Assembly (NCBI RefSeq): GCF_010389155.1
Contig: NC_057761.1
Location: 3,350,501-3,414,500, forward strand
Reading direction: 5' to 3'
Length of the DNA stretch: 64,000 nt
DNA from: Erigeron canadensis
Lineage: Eukaryota; Streptophyta; Magnoliopsida; Asterales; Asteraceae
Positions 12,157-40,469 of this stretch are shown here, piece after piece. Under the pieces are notes generated by a model. The model was not told the origin of the DNA, did no database searches, and worked only from the letters and a program-made list of their open reading frames with translations. Numbering within the stretch: the stretch's first letter is position 1; every line of letters starts with the position of its first letter. Made by a program: the position numbers and the translations under genes.

Positions 12157-13817
12157 TTTCAGTTTTTCCTTGCCTACTTCCAGTTTTGCAGACCATTTTT
12201 TGCACACAAGATGACCAATTGAGACAAAACTTAATTCTTAACAAATGTAGAGGGCTCAAAGACATTTTTCAGAAATATAAGTTTTGACTCTTGAATATCT
12301 CTAACAAACGAGTTACGACGTTTTCAAAAACAGGCCTGCACTCTTTTTGACTAGTTATAACCTTGTAACCAAACACACCTAAATTCGACCCAAAACCCCT
12401 TTCTGACCTCAAATTCGACTTGATGAACTTCTTGACTCAAATTGAATATGAATAAATGTAACTTAGCATGAATAAAAGTAACCCATTACACAAATCGACC
12501 CATAGTAACAATTCCTGCCTAAGAAACCATTTTTGACCCATTTCACACTAGTCAAACCCTAAATCGACCTAGAGTATGATTCAAAGGATTCCATGACATA
12601 ATTTAAGTATTGGTTGACATATCTATTGTGAATAAACATAACCCACTCCAAATACTTGAATCAAACATGATAATTTAGCTTAAAAATCGTTTTTACCCAT
12701 TTTGTAACTCTAAGAAACCCTAATGACTTCAGATTCGGCCCAAGGAACTTCAAGAACCATTTTCAAGTGTAAGTAACTAATTTTGGACATAATTAAACAT
12801 AACCAATCTCATAAATTCATTTCGTTTAAGTCTCAAATTAGATCTTGACCTAATTATATAACCAAAACCCTAGTTTTTGACTAATTTGAGTTTGACCCGA
12901 AATTTGACCCAAGAACTCTTGTATAAGATCAAAAACATAATTACAAACATAAAATGATGAATTTGGGAGAGATTTAACTTACCAAAACAACCCAAGACTT
13001 GCAAATTCGGATTTAGGGCACATAAATGGAAGAACACTTTTTAAGCTTGGAAATTCTTGGATTTTGAAGATTATTATTACTTAAGTTACAAGATTTAGTT
13101 AGTTAGACCTTAAAAACACAAAATTATGGAGAATTAACGAAGTATTTATTTAGATTCTAGAGGTAGATGGAGAAGAAGAAGAAAATTAAATGAGAGGATG
13201 TGTGTGAGAGAGAGAAGATAAGATTTTTGGTTAACAGGGAAATGAGAGAGTGAGTGGGAGTGTATGTGGTGAGGGACGACCAAGGGGTCTCATATATGAG
13301 GCTCCACTCTGCTAACTTTGACAAATAGCTAAAAGTAAATCATTTAAACGCGTAACCAAATTTAAACTTAACGTCACATCAAAACTCAACAAAACGCTCA
13401 TAGTTCATATTAATTTACGGAAATCGTTAACATATAATCACGTTTAATTACAAGTCAAACAAGGTCAAAAGTCACAAATGTTACATCTGATTCGAGGTAG
13501 ATGACTTTTAATCTTTCTGTTTAAAACAACTCTTTTTCGATTAATTTCTCGTAATTACTAACTAAATCTTTTTACTAACTGGTTTCAAAAGCAACGTGAC
13601 AACTCGGTCATAAAACCCCAATAAATGTTAGTATTACTTGATTCTTCTTAAGTTCTTAAACAAAGTCCCTGGGAACAAACTTGGTCTTACCTAATAGCTA
13701 TATTACAAACAAACGGATCCACTGTCCGTGAGTGTGTGTTTAGTCTAGTATTTCCTTGATTTTATAAATTTAAAACTAGACTGCTTTTAATTATACGCAA
13801 TCGACACATCAAGTTTT

Positions 13818-13835
13818 TGGCGTCACTACCGGGGA
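13818..13835 (+). other. Primer-binding site, tRNA-Asp type
   Basis: TGGCGTCACTACCGGGGA lies 6 bp after the LTR end. It resembles the Athila-type site TGGCGCCGTTGCCGGGGA, complementary to the 3' end of plant tRNA-Asp. It marks the start of the internal region downstream of this LTR. Confidence 0.72.
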
Positions 13836-14077
13836 CTATTGATCTAGGAATTTAGTGAGATTTTGTGATTCGACCCTTTTTCATGTTTACTCACGATGAA
13901 GTTAAATTTCTGTCTTTTATTTTTCATCTAGTTTAATTTAGTTTAGAATCTGTTTTCATTAATATAAAAAAAACCCCAAAAAGATTGAAAAAATTTTAAA
14001 ATCCAAAAATATTTTACTTTTCATCTTTTTATTTTTTTTATTTAGGTTAATCGTGTTTTGTTATTTTTATCAATAAA

Positions 14078-14398
14078 TTGTTGCTTTTCACGAGTATAGC
14101 TAGTGTTTGTTTTACAGGCTTAGTACTACCTATGGGAAACTCAACTCGAGTCTACTCTCATGTTATGTACTGTGATATGAGTCAGTTCAAGCAGTACGAA
14201 TGGGAATCTTTGGAAGAAGCTTGGAAGAGAATGAAGCAGTTGGTTGAAGACTATCAACATGACAAACCTCAGTTTTATGAATATATTCTGTGGTATTATG
14301 ATGGTTTGAATCGTGACACTCAGAAAGTCTTGGATAACGCTTGTGGTCACTACTTTCTCGAGTACTCACCAAGAAAAGCTTTCATTTTCTTGGAATGA
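14078..14398 (+). pseudogene. gag fragment of an Athila-like gypsy element
   Basis: The segment ESLEEAWKRMKQLV followed by a WYYDGLNRDTQKVLD segment matches the conserved retrotransposon gag core of Athila-type elements (ESL-EAW-RFK, then FYNGL and a DxA motif). The fragment is about 100 residues. Zinc knuckle, protease, reverse transcriptase and integrase are all missing downstream, so this is a short non-autonomous derivative. It lies 260 bp after the primer-binding site. An ATG near 14132 (MGNSTRV) is a plausible start. The reading frame stops at 14398 and related frames follow. Confidence 0.68.
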
Positions 14399-14479
14399 AG
14401 TTCACAAGTTCTGATTCAAGAAGATCTGGCAAATGAAGAGAAGGTACGAGAAATCCAAGAGTCTGTCCCAACTGGTGCA

Positions 14480-14686
14480 ATGGAAGATGAAGAGGAAACC
14501 GGATGCAAACAAGAGCTTAACGAAGAAGGAACAGAATCAATCGATGAGGCGGAAGCTGATTCGGAAGTACCAGCGCCGTTGGTGACCACCACCAGCGCCG
14601 CTGGCCGGCAGCTCCAGTTTGCACGAAAACTCGTTCTTTGTTCCACCATTGAATGTCGATTATGCCTGAGACTGTTACAAACATGA
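14480..14686 (+). pseudogene. Acidic coding remnant after gag
   Basis: A short open frame beginning MEDEEETGCKQELNEEG follows the gag fragment. It carries two AGCGCCGYTGG units at 14572 and 14594, 22 bp apart. No domain is recognised. It is probably part of the same non-autonomous element. Confidence 0.4.
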
Positions 14687-14804
14687 AATCAATCTACTTG
14701 CGATTGAATCGAGCAAAGGAGTTGCCGGAAATGAGGAAAAATGTGAAGAAACTCCGACCAAGAACGAGGGACTTGCCATTCCCTCATCTCGTCATGGGAC
14801 GACA

Positions 14805-15425
14805 ATGACGCGTGCTACCCAACCACCCGTAGGAGATCCAAAAGTTGTAGATCGGGTCACAAGTCATGTCGAATGTGAGGATTTCTCACCTTTCAAACGT
14901 AGACCACCCAACACTTTAAGTGTGGGGGAGTCTACGACCCCGCCGATTCGAGACAAAGTGAATACTATATGCACTTATTCAGGTAAGTCTTCTAAAATTT
15001 TTCTTAATTTTTTAATTTTACCTAAAAATACTTCAGGTCCCGATTTTGAAGTCTTAAAAGTCAAGAAGGAGATTGTAGAACCAGAACCTGGCCAAGACAG
15101 ATCCAACGCCGCTCCCACACCTGGGGAGCGCCACTCGTGGCTCCTGGACAACCACCAGCACCGCTGGGAGACCACCAGCGCTGCTGGTGGCTTCAGATCA
15201 ACACCCAGTGCCGCTGGGAAGAGCTCCAATGCCGCTCATGGCCACCAGACAGCAACCAGCGCCGCTGGGCAGCCTGGCGCCGCTGGGCAGCCTTGCCAGC
15301 GCCGCTGGCAGCCCCCAATTCAGACACATTTGCGTTCTAAGTTTGTTTATGGTTTTCGAGAATCTTGGCCGCCTAAACATGACAGACCAAATCAAGTTTC
15401 TTTTAAGTCTTCAACTGATTATTAA
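14805..15425 (+). pseudogene. Open frame overlapping the internal palindrome array
   Basis: An open frame of about 206 codons has no recognised domain. Residues 1-100 include TLSVGEST, encoded by AAGTGTGGGGGAG near 14921, which resembles a second polypurine tract. From 15106 the protein becomes repetitive (Ser-Ala-Ala-Gly and Pro-Leu-Gly units in different frames) because the DNA is a palindrome array. The repeat is conserved at DNA spacing level, and the three frames encode unrelated peptides. The protein sequence is therefore probably not what is maintained. Confidence 0.4.
15106..15309. repeat. Internal array of CAGCGCCGCTG-type palindromes
   Basis: Units begin at 15106, 15127, 15157, 15177, 15207, 15228, 15258, 15276 and 15298. 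Spacings are 21, 30, 20, 30, 21, 30, 18 and 22 bp. This is the same palindrome as in the U3 of the LTR at 8299. The pairing (20 then 30) gives a ~51-bp higher-order unit, as in the array at 4460. Confidence 0.83.
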
Positions 15426-16826
15426 TAAATTAATTTCGATTTTGTATACTGATTTTTTTTTAAAAAAACATTGTTTTTCCTAATTACTAATATCAGATAT
15501 TAAATTAATCTTTTGGTCAATAAATAAGATGGGTGGCGTATGAGTTTTCTCATATTGAGTCTTTACAACGATAATCGGATATTATTATCAGTTATTATTA
15601 TTAACATTATTATTATCAAATTTTAATCGTATGACAATGTTTATTTGTTTGATAAATAATATGTTTAAAGAACTTATCGTTCTTCAATATTTAAGATTGC
15701 TTAGAGCAATTTATGTTTTCGTAACATTAGTTATGCAATAATAAGAACTAATTGTTCTTTCGTTATCCACTAAAGTGAATCATAACTAAGGTTATGCATA
15801 AGAAACTTCAAGGTTTTCTCACTAATTGGTCTTTCGTTATTCACTAAGGTGAATCATAACTACGGTTATGGATAAGAAACTTGAAGGTTTCCTCACTAAT
15901 TGATATTTTCGTTATTTAATAAGGTGAATCATAACTACGGTTATGCATAAGAAACTTAAAAGTTTCATCTTTTTGGATTGAATCAAAAAATAAGATGATC
16001 AAAGTCATTTTAAAAGAGCATGTAGTTCTTTGCTACTCTTTGAATTTATTCAAAGAATAAATAACTGTAGCTCATATAATAAGTAAATAACAATGGTTAT
16101 TTACAATGATAATTGAATTCAACATAAGGCTAATAAACTAAGGTTTATTATGCAAGAGCTACAAGTGACTACATATTCACTTATTTTGTAGTTACATTGA
16201 AAAATCTGGCAAAGCTGGAAATAACTATTATTGATATATCGAATTCATCAATCATCAAATAATCTTGGAGACACAATGAAAGTTGGTGATAAGACTACTT
16301 TGCAAGAGCATGCAAAATCAATGATTTTTCTCCAATATCACCTCGATACATGAGGATTTCAAAAGCAAATACATAACGATGAAAAAGTCGTTGGAATCAT
16401 GGGAACACTTGAATATTTAGCGGTGAAATACTCGTTGTAGTTATGAGAAATTTCAATGTTAAGTTGACAATTATTACAAATCAAAAGCTCTTAATGATTC
16501 TTTGTAGAGAATCATAACTACACGTTATGTCCAATGGACTAAAAATATTTTTGATTTTGTTGGATCAAAAATCGTATAATTTGCTAATAACATCAGTTTA
16601 TTACGCAACATGGTTATCGAATACCATACAATTATGTCAAATAGTTAAAAGAAATATCATAACTAGAATTATGTTTATTTGACATGAAGCTGTTTTCAAA
16701 ATTCTTCGTAGAGAATAATATGGATATGTCGTTGATTACTACTACTTGTAGTTTGTTTTTAATAAAGAACATGAAGTTCTTTGATGGTTTTTTTGCTGAT
16801 ATGCAAATGAAATATAACAATAAGTT
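15426..16826. other. AT-rich gene-free stretch, probable retroelement internal region
   Basis: No supported coding sequence was found. It holds a 74-bp tandem repeat (15750-15968) and scattered pieces containing CATAACTA(C/A)GGTTATG, itself a partial palindrome. It ends at the truncated LTR copy at 16827. Confidence 0.5.
15750..15968. repeat. Three-copy tandem repeat, 74-bp period
   Basis: Copies start at 15750, 15824 and 15898 (AATTG...TTCGTTAT, then GAATCATAACTACGGTTATG and GATAAGAAACTT). The third copy is shorter. Copies are roughly 85-90 percent alike by eye. Confidence 0.88.
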
Positions 16827-17506
16827 ATTTGGCGTAAGGGTCTATCTTGCAAAGGAGGGCACCGTAGTGCACTGTGGCAGACGCCACCCTAGCGCTCAGA
16901 CGCCAGTTAGGACCGTCCCAGATGGTGGTTCAAGATCAGACGAGCAGCAACAACAGTTTTTTAGGAAAACATGACCTAATAACCTTAATAAACCCTAATC
17001 TAGACCTTTAGATCGATTGAAGATGTTTTATCAGTTGGTTTAGGACCTGATTACACTTAGTTAACACACTTTAATCTCACAATCCATTTCCAAAATCTAA
17101 ATTCATCAATAAAACCCATTTGACCCATTTCAAACCATGAACCCTAATTCTCATGTCAAGAACCCTAATCCGACCCGTTTGGGTCCTTGACCCATCTGTG
17201 GCTTTGTAAAACCATTTTAAGCATACCCTAACCTATTTTAACAAAATCCATTTCAAAATCTTGTTCATCTCATAAATTATGCAATTTAATATCATTTTTG
17301 ACTTAATTAACCTAGTAATATCCTAATTTTGACCATAATCTTGAGAGTTAAACCTTTGATACATATTAATAAATGTAAAATGATTAATATGAATGAAGTT
17401 TTACTAACCAAAAATCACCACATCCTCAAACTCGAAAATTGACCCAATTGGATAATTCTTGTACTTTGAAGACCCAATCTTTTTATATGTTACCAATGAG
17501 ATGTAA

Positions 17507-18336
17507 CGGGGTGTTTGGTACGAGTGAATGATAGAGAATGGAATCAAAAGAGAGAATGGAAAGAGAATGGAATGAGAAAACATGGAATGATTCTTTTGTT
17601 TGGTATAATTAGAGAATTATTATTACGAATTAGAAATCAACCACTTCTCTTGTTTGGTCAGGTTAATTATAGATAATGGAAATGAGTTTTTTATAAAAAA
17701 AAAATAAATTTGGACTTGTTTATAATTTAAATCTTATTGAAAAGGAAAATGAGAAACTCTAGTAGCAACTTATCCAAGATCGTGTTTTTCTGCTGCAAAG
17801 ATTTCCTCTCAACAATATTATCACCAAGTCCAAGATTGCCACTGATAGCAATATCATGCATAGATTTCACAAACTGAAACCCATCAAAAAGATGTATATA
17901 TCGAACATTGTAGAAAAAACAACAAAATATGATTTACCTGTGTCATGAAGATATCAGTGAGAGCATCATCATATAGATTTGAAGAAGCAACGAATGGATT
18001 ATTAGATGAGATCCTGGAAAAAAAAATTTGAGCCACCTAATGTCAAAGAGGGGTTAGGTTTTCTAAAATTTTTTTAAGTTTTGATCATGTGCAATGCACA
18101 TGACGTTGCATATTTATACCCTATTACCTTTTGCTCCATCGGTTGATTCCACCGCACAAGTGGCTCTCGTCTTAAATTTTCATTCACCTCCATTCTTTTC
18201 TATTTAGTAAAGAATCAATTAGGCGGAATGGGAATGGAATTTTAATTCTCACATTCCATTTTTAGTTGCAATCAAACAAGAGATACATCCTCAATTCCAT
18301 TTCCTAGCATTTCATTCCCTCCTACCAAATACCCCC
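17507..18336. mobile_element. Tourist-like MITE (PIF/Harbinger type) with possible captured exons
   Basis: It is flanked by a 3-bp TAA duplication (17504-17506 and 18337-18339). The empty site is visible in copy 1 near 6836. The terminal inverted repeats are GGGGTGTTTGGTACG at the left and TACCAAATACCCCC at the right, extending about 25 bp imperfectly, with subterminal GAATGGAAT repeats. The internal part contains a coding-like minus-strand segment. Confidence 0.85.
17762..18019 (-). pseudogene. Possible captured gene fragment with one intron
   Basis: On the minus strand, an open segment reading SSNNPFVASSNLYDDALTD (18015 to about 17940) ends at a donor GTAAAT. After an acceptor TTTCAG near 17874 the frame continues FVKSMHDIAISGNLGLGD, then an EIV/ERKSLQQ-like segment. 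The frame is preserved across the intron. The source gene is not recognised. It lies entirely inside the MITE, as in Pack-type elements. Confidence 0.4.
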
Positions 18337-18441
18337 TAAATGATTATGTTTCCAACACTAGTTAAGCTCAAGAACATTAAATGATGCAAGAGTTAAATGA
18401 GAGAGAGAGGGATGTGGTTTGTGTGTTTTCTTGCAAGAATT

Positions 18442-18482
<41 letters not shown>

Positions 18483-18766
18483 TAGGTGAATGGATGGATG
18501 GAAGGTGGAAGAAGTTGGTTAGGGGATATGGTTGGGTATGGGTTGAGGTTCATGGGTTGAGAGTGACCCATGGGTAACCCATCACCATTAATTAGTTACT
18601 TCACAAATCGTCTTGTATCATTTCACATAATAGTCGAACAATTGACCCGTCAAGCATATTTCTCATCATAAATTTACGCAATGCACTTAATTATATTATT
18701 TATAAACGTCGTTAGTCAAATTACATCTAAACTCAAACTGTTAAATTTTACGGATGTTACATACAT

Positions 18767-19345
18767 ACTTGATGGTACTAGCATAACACATAATAACTAA
18801 TAAACCCTAATTTAGAAATTATACTATAATTATAATCAAATGGTTAAAAAAAGGCAAATCAAGAACATGGATAACAGTTTTGCAAGAGAAAAAAGAAGAT
18901 AAGATAAAGAAGTATTTTAATGACGATTTTTAAAAATAAAAAGAAAAAAAGGAGATACCTTTTTGAGAGAAACCAAAAAATAGTAGTTGTGTATTTTTGT
19001 TGAAGATCTTGAAAAACAATTATGGGGAAGAAGGATTTTTTGGACGAAGATCTAGAGTAGTATCAACAGCAGCCATGGAGAAGAAGACGTCTGATAAGAA
19101 AATAAAAGGGCAGGGTTTTTTATTGGCGGGTTTTTTTTTGGTCATAGATATGAATTCTGATGCAAAGTTATAGGTTCCATTTAAATATGGAAGGAATTTA
19201 ACGATCTGAGTTTTAAAGAATTTGGGGGAATTTATTTAATTCCAATTCCATTCTTTTTCCAACCAAACTTAGGAAAGGAATAGAATTTAAGTCCCAATTC
19301 CTAAAAATTCATGGGAATTCTATGAACCAAACACCTCCTAAGGTT
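18767..19345 (-). mobile_element. Second Tourist-like terminus with a short ORF, degraded
   Basis: The right edge (19325-19342, CCAAACACCTCCTAA) is a Tourist-type end with GGAATTC-rich subterminal sequence. The other end was not found and may have been lost where the LTR copy joins at 18766. On the minus strand an ATG near 19076 opens MAAVDTTLDLRPKNPSSP, followed by a stop and then more coding-like sequence up to a donor-like GTATCT near 18959. This could be another captured first exon. No family was recognised. Confidence 0.35.
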
Positions 19346-19801
19346 TGTCGTTAACTTGCATAAAATAATTGTATATTTCATAAATCAACTTCCTAAATCT
19401 TTTGATAAAAGTACAATTATATTATTCGAGTTATTAATAAACTTGATTTTAATTATTGACCATAATCAAAATAACTAAACATGATAATCAAAATAAAATA
19501 CATAACAGGGTTGACAACCCACCTCCACTCCCTTTTTCACCACTCATTTTTAACCAATCATATTATGTCACCTCAATTTCACAACTCACTCACCACTCAT
19601 CTAAATTTCATTGGCATCCGCCACTCACTTCACCACTCATTTTACAATTTTCATTTTATTTAAACATTAAATTTTCATTAAATTAAAAACATTACATAAT
19701 AAATAAAAATAAAACATACATAATACTTAAAAAAATATTACGAAAACATTACATAATAAATAAAAACATAACTAACATAATAATTTTAAAATACATAAAT
19801 A

Positions 19802-20263
19802 CTAACACTTGGAATACTCCGAGTCCACAGTACCATCTTCGTCGTTACGATGAATGTAGCGGTATGGTTTAGGTGACTCGACAATGTCGCCAGGTGGAGG
19901 AGATTCGTACTCCTCCCCCGGGTCAGAGTAGTAAGGTACATCCTCACCATCACCGACATTGCCTTGCCAGAACACCCCGTGGTCTAGCGTGGATGTCAAA
20001 GTCGTAGAGGCAGTGGTAAGCTGAAAAATAACTTGATTCAGCCAATCCATCTTCTGACGAAGATACACGAGATACTCACTTTCGTTGCGGTTAAGAACCC
20101 GATTGGGAGCCGTCAACAGGTTGATCTAGGCTTGGTAAGCCGCCTTGTTTTCAGACACGCTCTGAATGACGTTGTTTACTCCAGTGCGGTGTCTGGAGTC
20201 GTAATTCAGGTGGACTTGGATCGCCATTTTAACATCACGAAGATTCATTGGATTGTTAGCCAT
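19802..20263 (-). pseudogene. Small unknown ORF broken by one TAG
   Basis: The frame from MANNPMNLRDVKMAIQVHLN runs 45 codons to a TAG (20126-20128), then continues in the same frame (APNRVLNRNESEYLVYLRQK) to a stop at 19802. That would be about 153 residues if the TAG were a sense codon. The C-terminal half is acidic and proline-rich. No domain is recognised. A minus-strand TATATATA lies near 20350, about 90 bp upstream. Flanking CCACTCA-rich sequence suggests it belongs to a DNA transposon. It is most likely a passenger ORF with a recent nonsense mutation. Confidence 0.5.
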
Positions 20264-20872
20264 GAAGAAGGTAGATTGTGGTACAATGAGATTTGTATTA
20301 GGAGGTAAAGTATTTAAAATTAGAGAGTTGTGTGTATAAATATGTAGGGTGTAGTATATATAGGAAAGATGAAAAGGTAAAAGAGAAAAAAAAAAAACAA
20401 ACGGCTCAAAAGTTTCAAAATCCAACCATTGGACCTCCATATGCATGCAAGAATTGGATGGTCGAGTGCGTGGTGTGACTACTCGTTTTCATACCACGAC
20501 GCGTGGTGGAGCGTTGACAGCGGCGGTGTTGAGTGGTGGTGCAATTTCAGTCCATTCACCCAATTTTTTATATTTTTTTATTTTTTTTAACTGTGTATTC
20601 TACAAAGTATAACTATTTCCATATTTGAAAATGGAAAAGGAGTGAGTGAGTGAGAGCCAAAGGTCAGCCCTTTTCTTGATTGTATCTCCACTCCAAATTC
20701 CGCTACCCCATCTTCAAGTACCACATTCTCAATTTCCACACATCACTTGATTTCAATCCAATCCAATATGAATCAATCACAAAATTCCAACTTTTCTTAA
20801 TTACATTCCAAAAATCACATCACTCTCTGGGGTTATTCCATTACAAAAAACAATCAATCAAGACATTTATCG

Positions 20873-21021
20873 TACATACTATACTATTTCCCAATCACCA
20901 AATGTGTGAATATCTTTAAACCCCATGTGCCCCTGCTTTTCATTGCTATATATATGTGTGTATATATATAGTACATACTAGTTCCCAATCACTAAACCCC
21001 ATGTGAGCTAGCTTTTCATTT
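20873..21021 (+). repeat. Duplicated promoter/leader block of the ion-channel gene
   Basis: A ~45-50 bp block (CATACTATTTCCCAATCAC, then AAACCCCATGTG and GCTTTTCATT) occurs at 20876-20943 and again at 20972-21020. The first copy has a 15-bp interruption. Between them lies GCTATATATATGTGTGTATA (about 20946-20965), a likely TATA region some 75 bp before the start codon. Confidence 0.65.
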
Positions 21022-21030
21022 TGCAAGAAA

Positions 21031-39121
<18,091 letters not shown>

Positions 39122-39696
39122 AATGTGACTCGTTTAAGACGGCTCTCTGCTGCTTTTTTTTGTTACTGCATGGTGCCGCGGGTTTTACATGTGCAGGGCA
39201 TAGATACACAACAATCTTCGTACAAATTGATTTTGAGTTGGAAACAAAAACCAGAGAAGATACCCTTGCTTTCAAGCATGGCGTAAAGCGTAGGCTTTTT
39301 ACAAGGTTTTTAAAAAGAAAACAAAACCTCAGAAAATCATAAGTGATCAATTTTGTATAACTTGTTACATTCAATGCCTCAATGGGAAATGTATTTTTGG
39401 GTCTGGATATTTCCACACAGATTTCTTCCTTTGATGTTAAAAATGCGTAAATGATAAATGATAAGTGTAGGACAAAGGGAGGTAGCCAAAAACCCAAATC
39501 ACTCTTAGCCTGGAGATATTCAAGTTTTTTTACTTTCTTTTCAATTGTGGCCATGAGAACAAAGTATCCCTTCTTGGCTGCCGGCTTGTACATCAAAGCC
39601 GGTTACAGTGTATTTTACCTCATTCAAAAGAAAATATATCATTGTTTTGTAGCACCAAAGTATTCAAAAACGTTAATCATAACAAAGCTGGTGTCA
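39122..39696. other. 3' flank of the ion-channel gene
   Basis: No coding sequence is supported here. It presumably contains the 3' UTR and polyadenylation region, but no canonical signal was decisive. Confidence 0.5.
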
Positions 39697-39705
39697 ATTT
39701 TGGAA

Positions 39706-39975
39706 GGGTTTAAAATCTCGGAGTGTAAGTAAGTTTGCAACTTTTTCTATTGTGTATGCATCAAAAATTTTGAACATTTTATGATAGTATCTCGTTAAAT
39801 TGAACACTTAATGTAAGATTTTTACGTTGACCAATCAAAAATTTTTACGTGGACAACTCATATAGTTGCCACGTATACATTTTTACGTATGTTCAATTTG
39901 GCGAGATACTTACACAAAATGTTGAAAAACTTTTATGCATACACATAATAGAAAAAGTTGTAAAGTTACTTACCC
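39706..39975. mobile_element. Mutator-type foldback MITE
   Basis: A perfect 9-bp duplication ATTTTGGAA flanks it (39697-39705 and 39976-39984). The ends are GGGT/ACCC. The arms, starting at AAGTAAG at the left and reversed from ACTTACCC at the right, pair over about 80 bp, including ACTTTTTCTATTGTGTATGC. The left arm has a ~17-bp interruption near its tip. Confidence 0.85.
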
Positions 39976-40469
39976 ATTTTGGAATTACCTTATCAATGAT
40001 CATGACAACATAATAGGCCAAACACTACTTTTAACTACTGACCATATTTATTCATTATTTGGATAAGAGGGGTATTGTTAAATATCTTTTACAACCTGTG
40101 TATCACACGGGCTCTAAACTTCAATGGCCAGTTTTCGTGAATTCATTTGAATACCCGAATAAATGGTTGTGGAAAATGTACACAGAAGATCACATATGAG
40201 ACCAAATGGATGAGAACGCTTTGTTTTGAAGTCCAAAGTGAATTTGTGTCTCTCCTAATAAAGCCACAAATCCGAGGCATTTTACTTTATGCAATAAAAT
40301 GGGAGAGAATTCAAGACTGGCCTCCAAGCAGCAATCCATATTACCGTAAGAACAAAACATATCTATTTTCATTTTGATTATTTTATTAATTTCTTAACTT
40401 ATTTTTAACCTTCACCGATATCTAGAAAGGGAAGGAGAGTCATCTTAGTTGACTGGGTATTTGATTATT

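Larger units (their letters stand above)
10623..13484. mobile_element. Solo LTR, Tekay-like gypsy (copy 3)
   Basis: The ends are TGTAACACCC and ATGTTACA. Flanking 5-mers tatga (10618-10622) and tctga (13485-13489) are a near-perfect target duplication. The site lies inside the Athila-like LTR. It shares the GTCACCCGCAGCCTTCCCAC block (11593) and the AGCCCGAATCTCAA block (11781) with copy 1. No internal region is present. Long flank-to-flank stretches contain only short ORFs without recognisable domains. Confidence 0.78.
8299..13811 (+). mobile_element. Athila-like gypsy LTR split by a Helitron and a solo LTR
   Basis: It begins TGATGAGTGA right after a polypurine tract and ends ACACATCA right before a primer-binding site, giving a TGATG/CATCA inverted end. 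Removing the Helitron (911 bp) and the nested solo LTR with its duplication (2867 bp) leaves about 1.74 kb, a normal size for Athila-type LTRs. The order from the start is: U3, a palindrome array (8658-8822), a TATAAA box (8858-8863), the Helitron, a leader region, then the solo LTR at 10623. The antisense LTR at 5086-6583 is homologous and confirms both joins: sequence left of 10623 and right of 13484 is contiguous there. Confidence 0.82.
16827..18761. mobile_element. Truncated Tekay-like LTR (copy 2)
   Basis: From ATTTGGCGT at 16827 it is very close to solo LTR copy 1 from 4656 onward, through the GGATGTTACA end at 18761. The first ~1.8 kb is missing. It lacks the antisense LTR found in copy 1, proving that insertion is secondary. 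It carries a MITE of its own (17507-18336). It is followed by TACAT, the same 5 bp that follows copy 1. Confidence 0.82.

Noticed and set aside
11065..12160. Regularly spaced repeats considered as a CRISPR-like array
   Set aside because: Plant nuclear LTR context, no cas genes, and the spacers are short and partly conserved; they are LTR-internal repeats.
13818..13835. Considered as part of a tRNA-Asp gene
   Set aside because: Only the 3'-end complement is present, directly after an LTR; it is a primer-binding site. No complete tRNA gene was recognised in the window.
14416..14649. Ser-rich minus-strand ORF opposite the gag remnant
   Set aside because: It is the complement of an acidic, AAG/GAA-rich stretch; a shadow frame.
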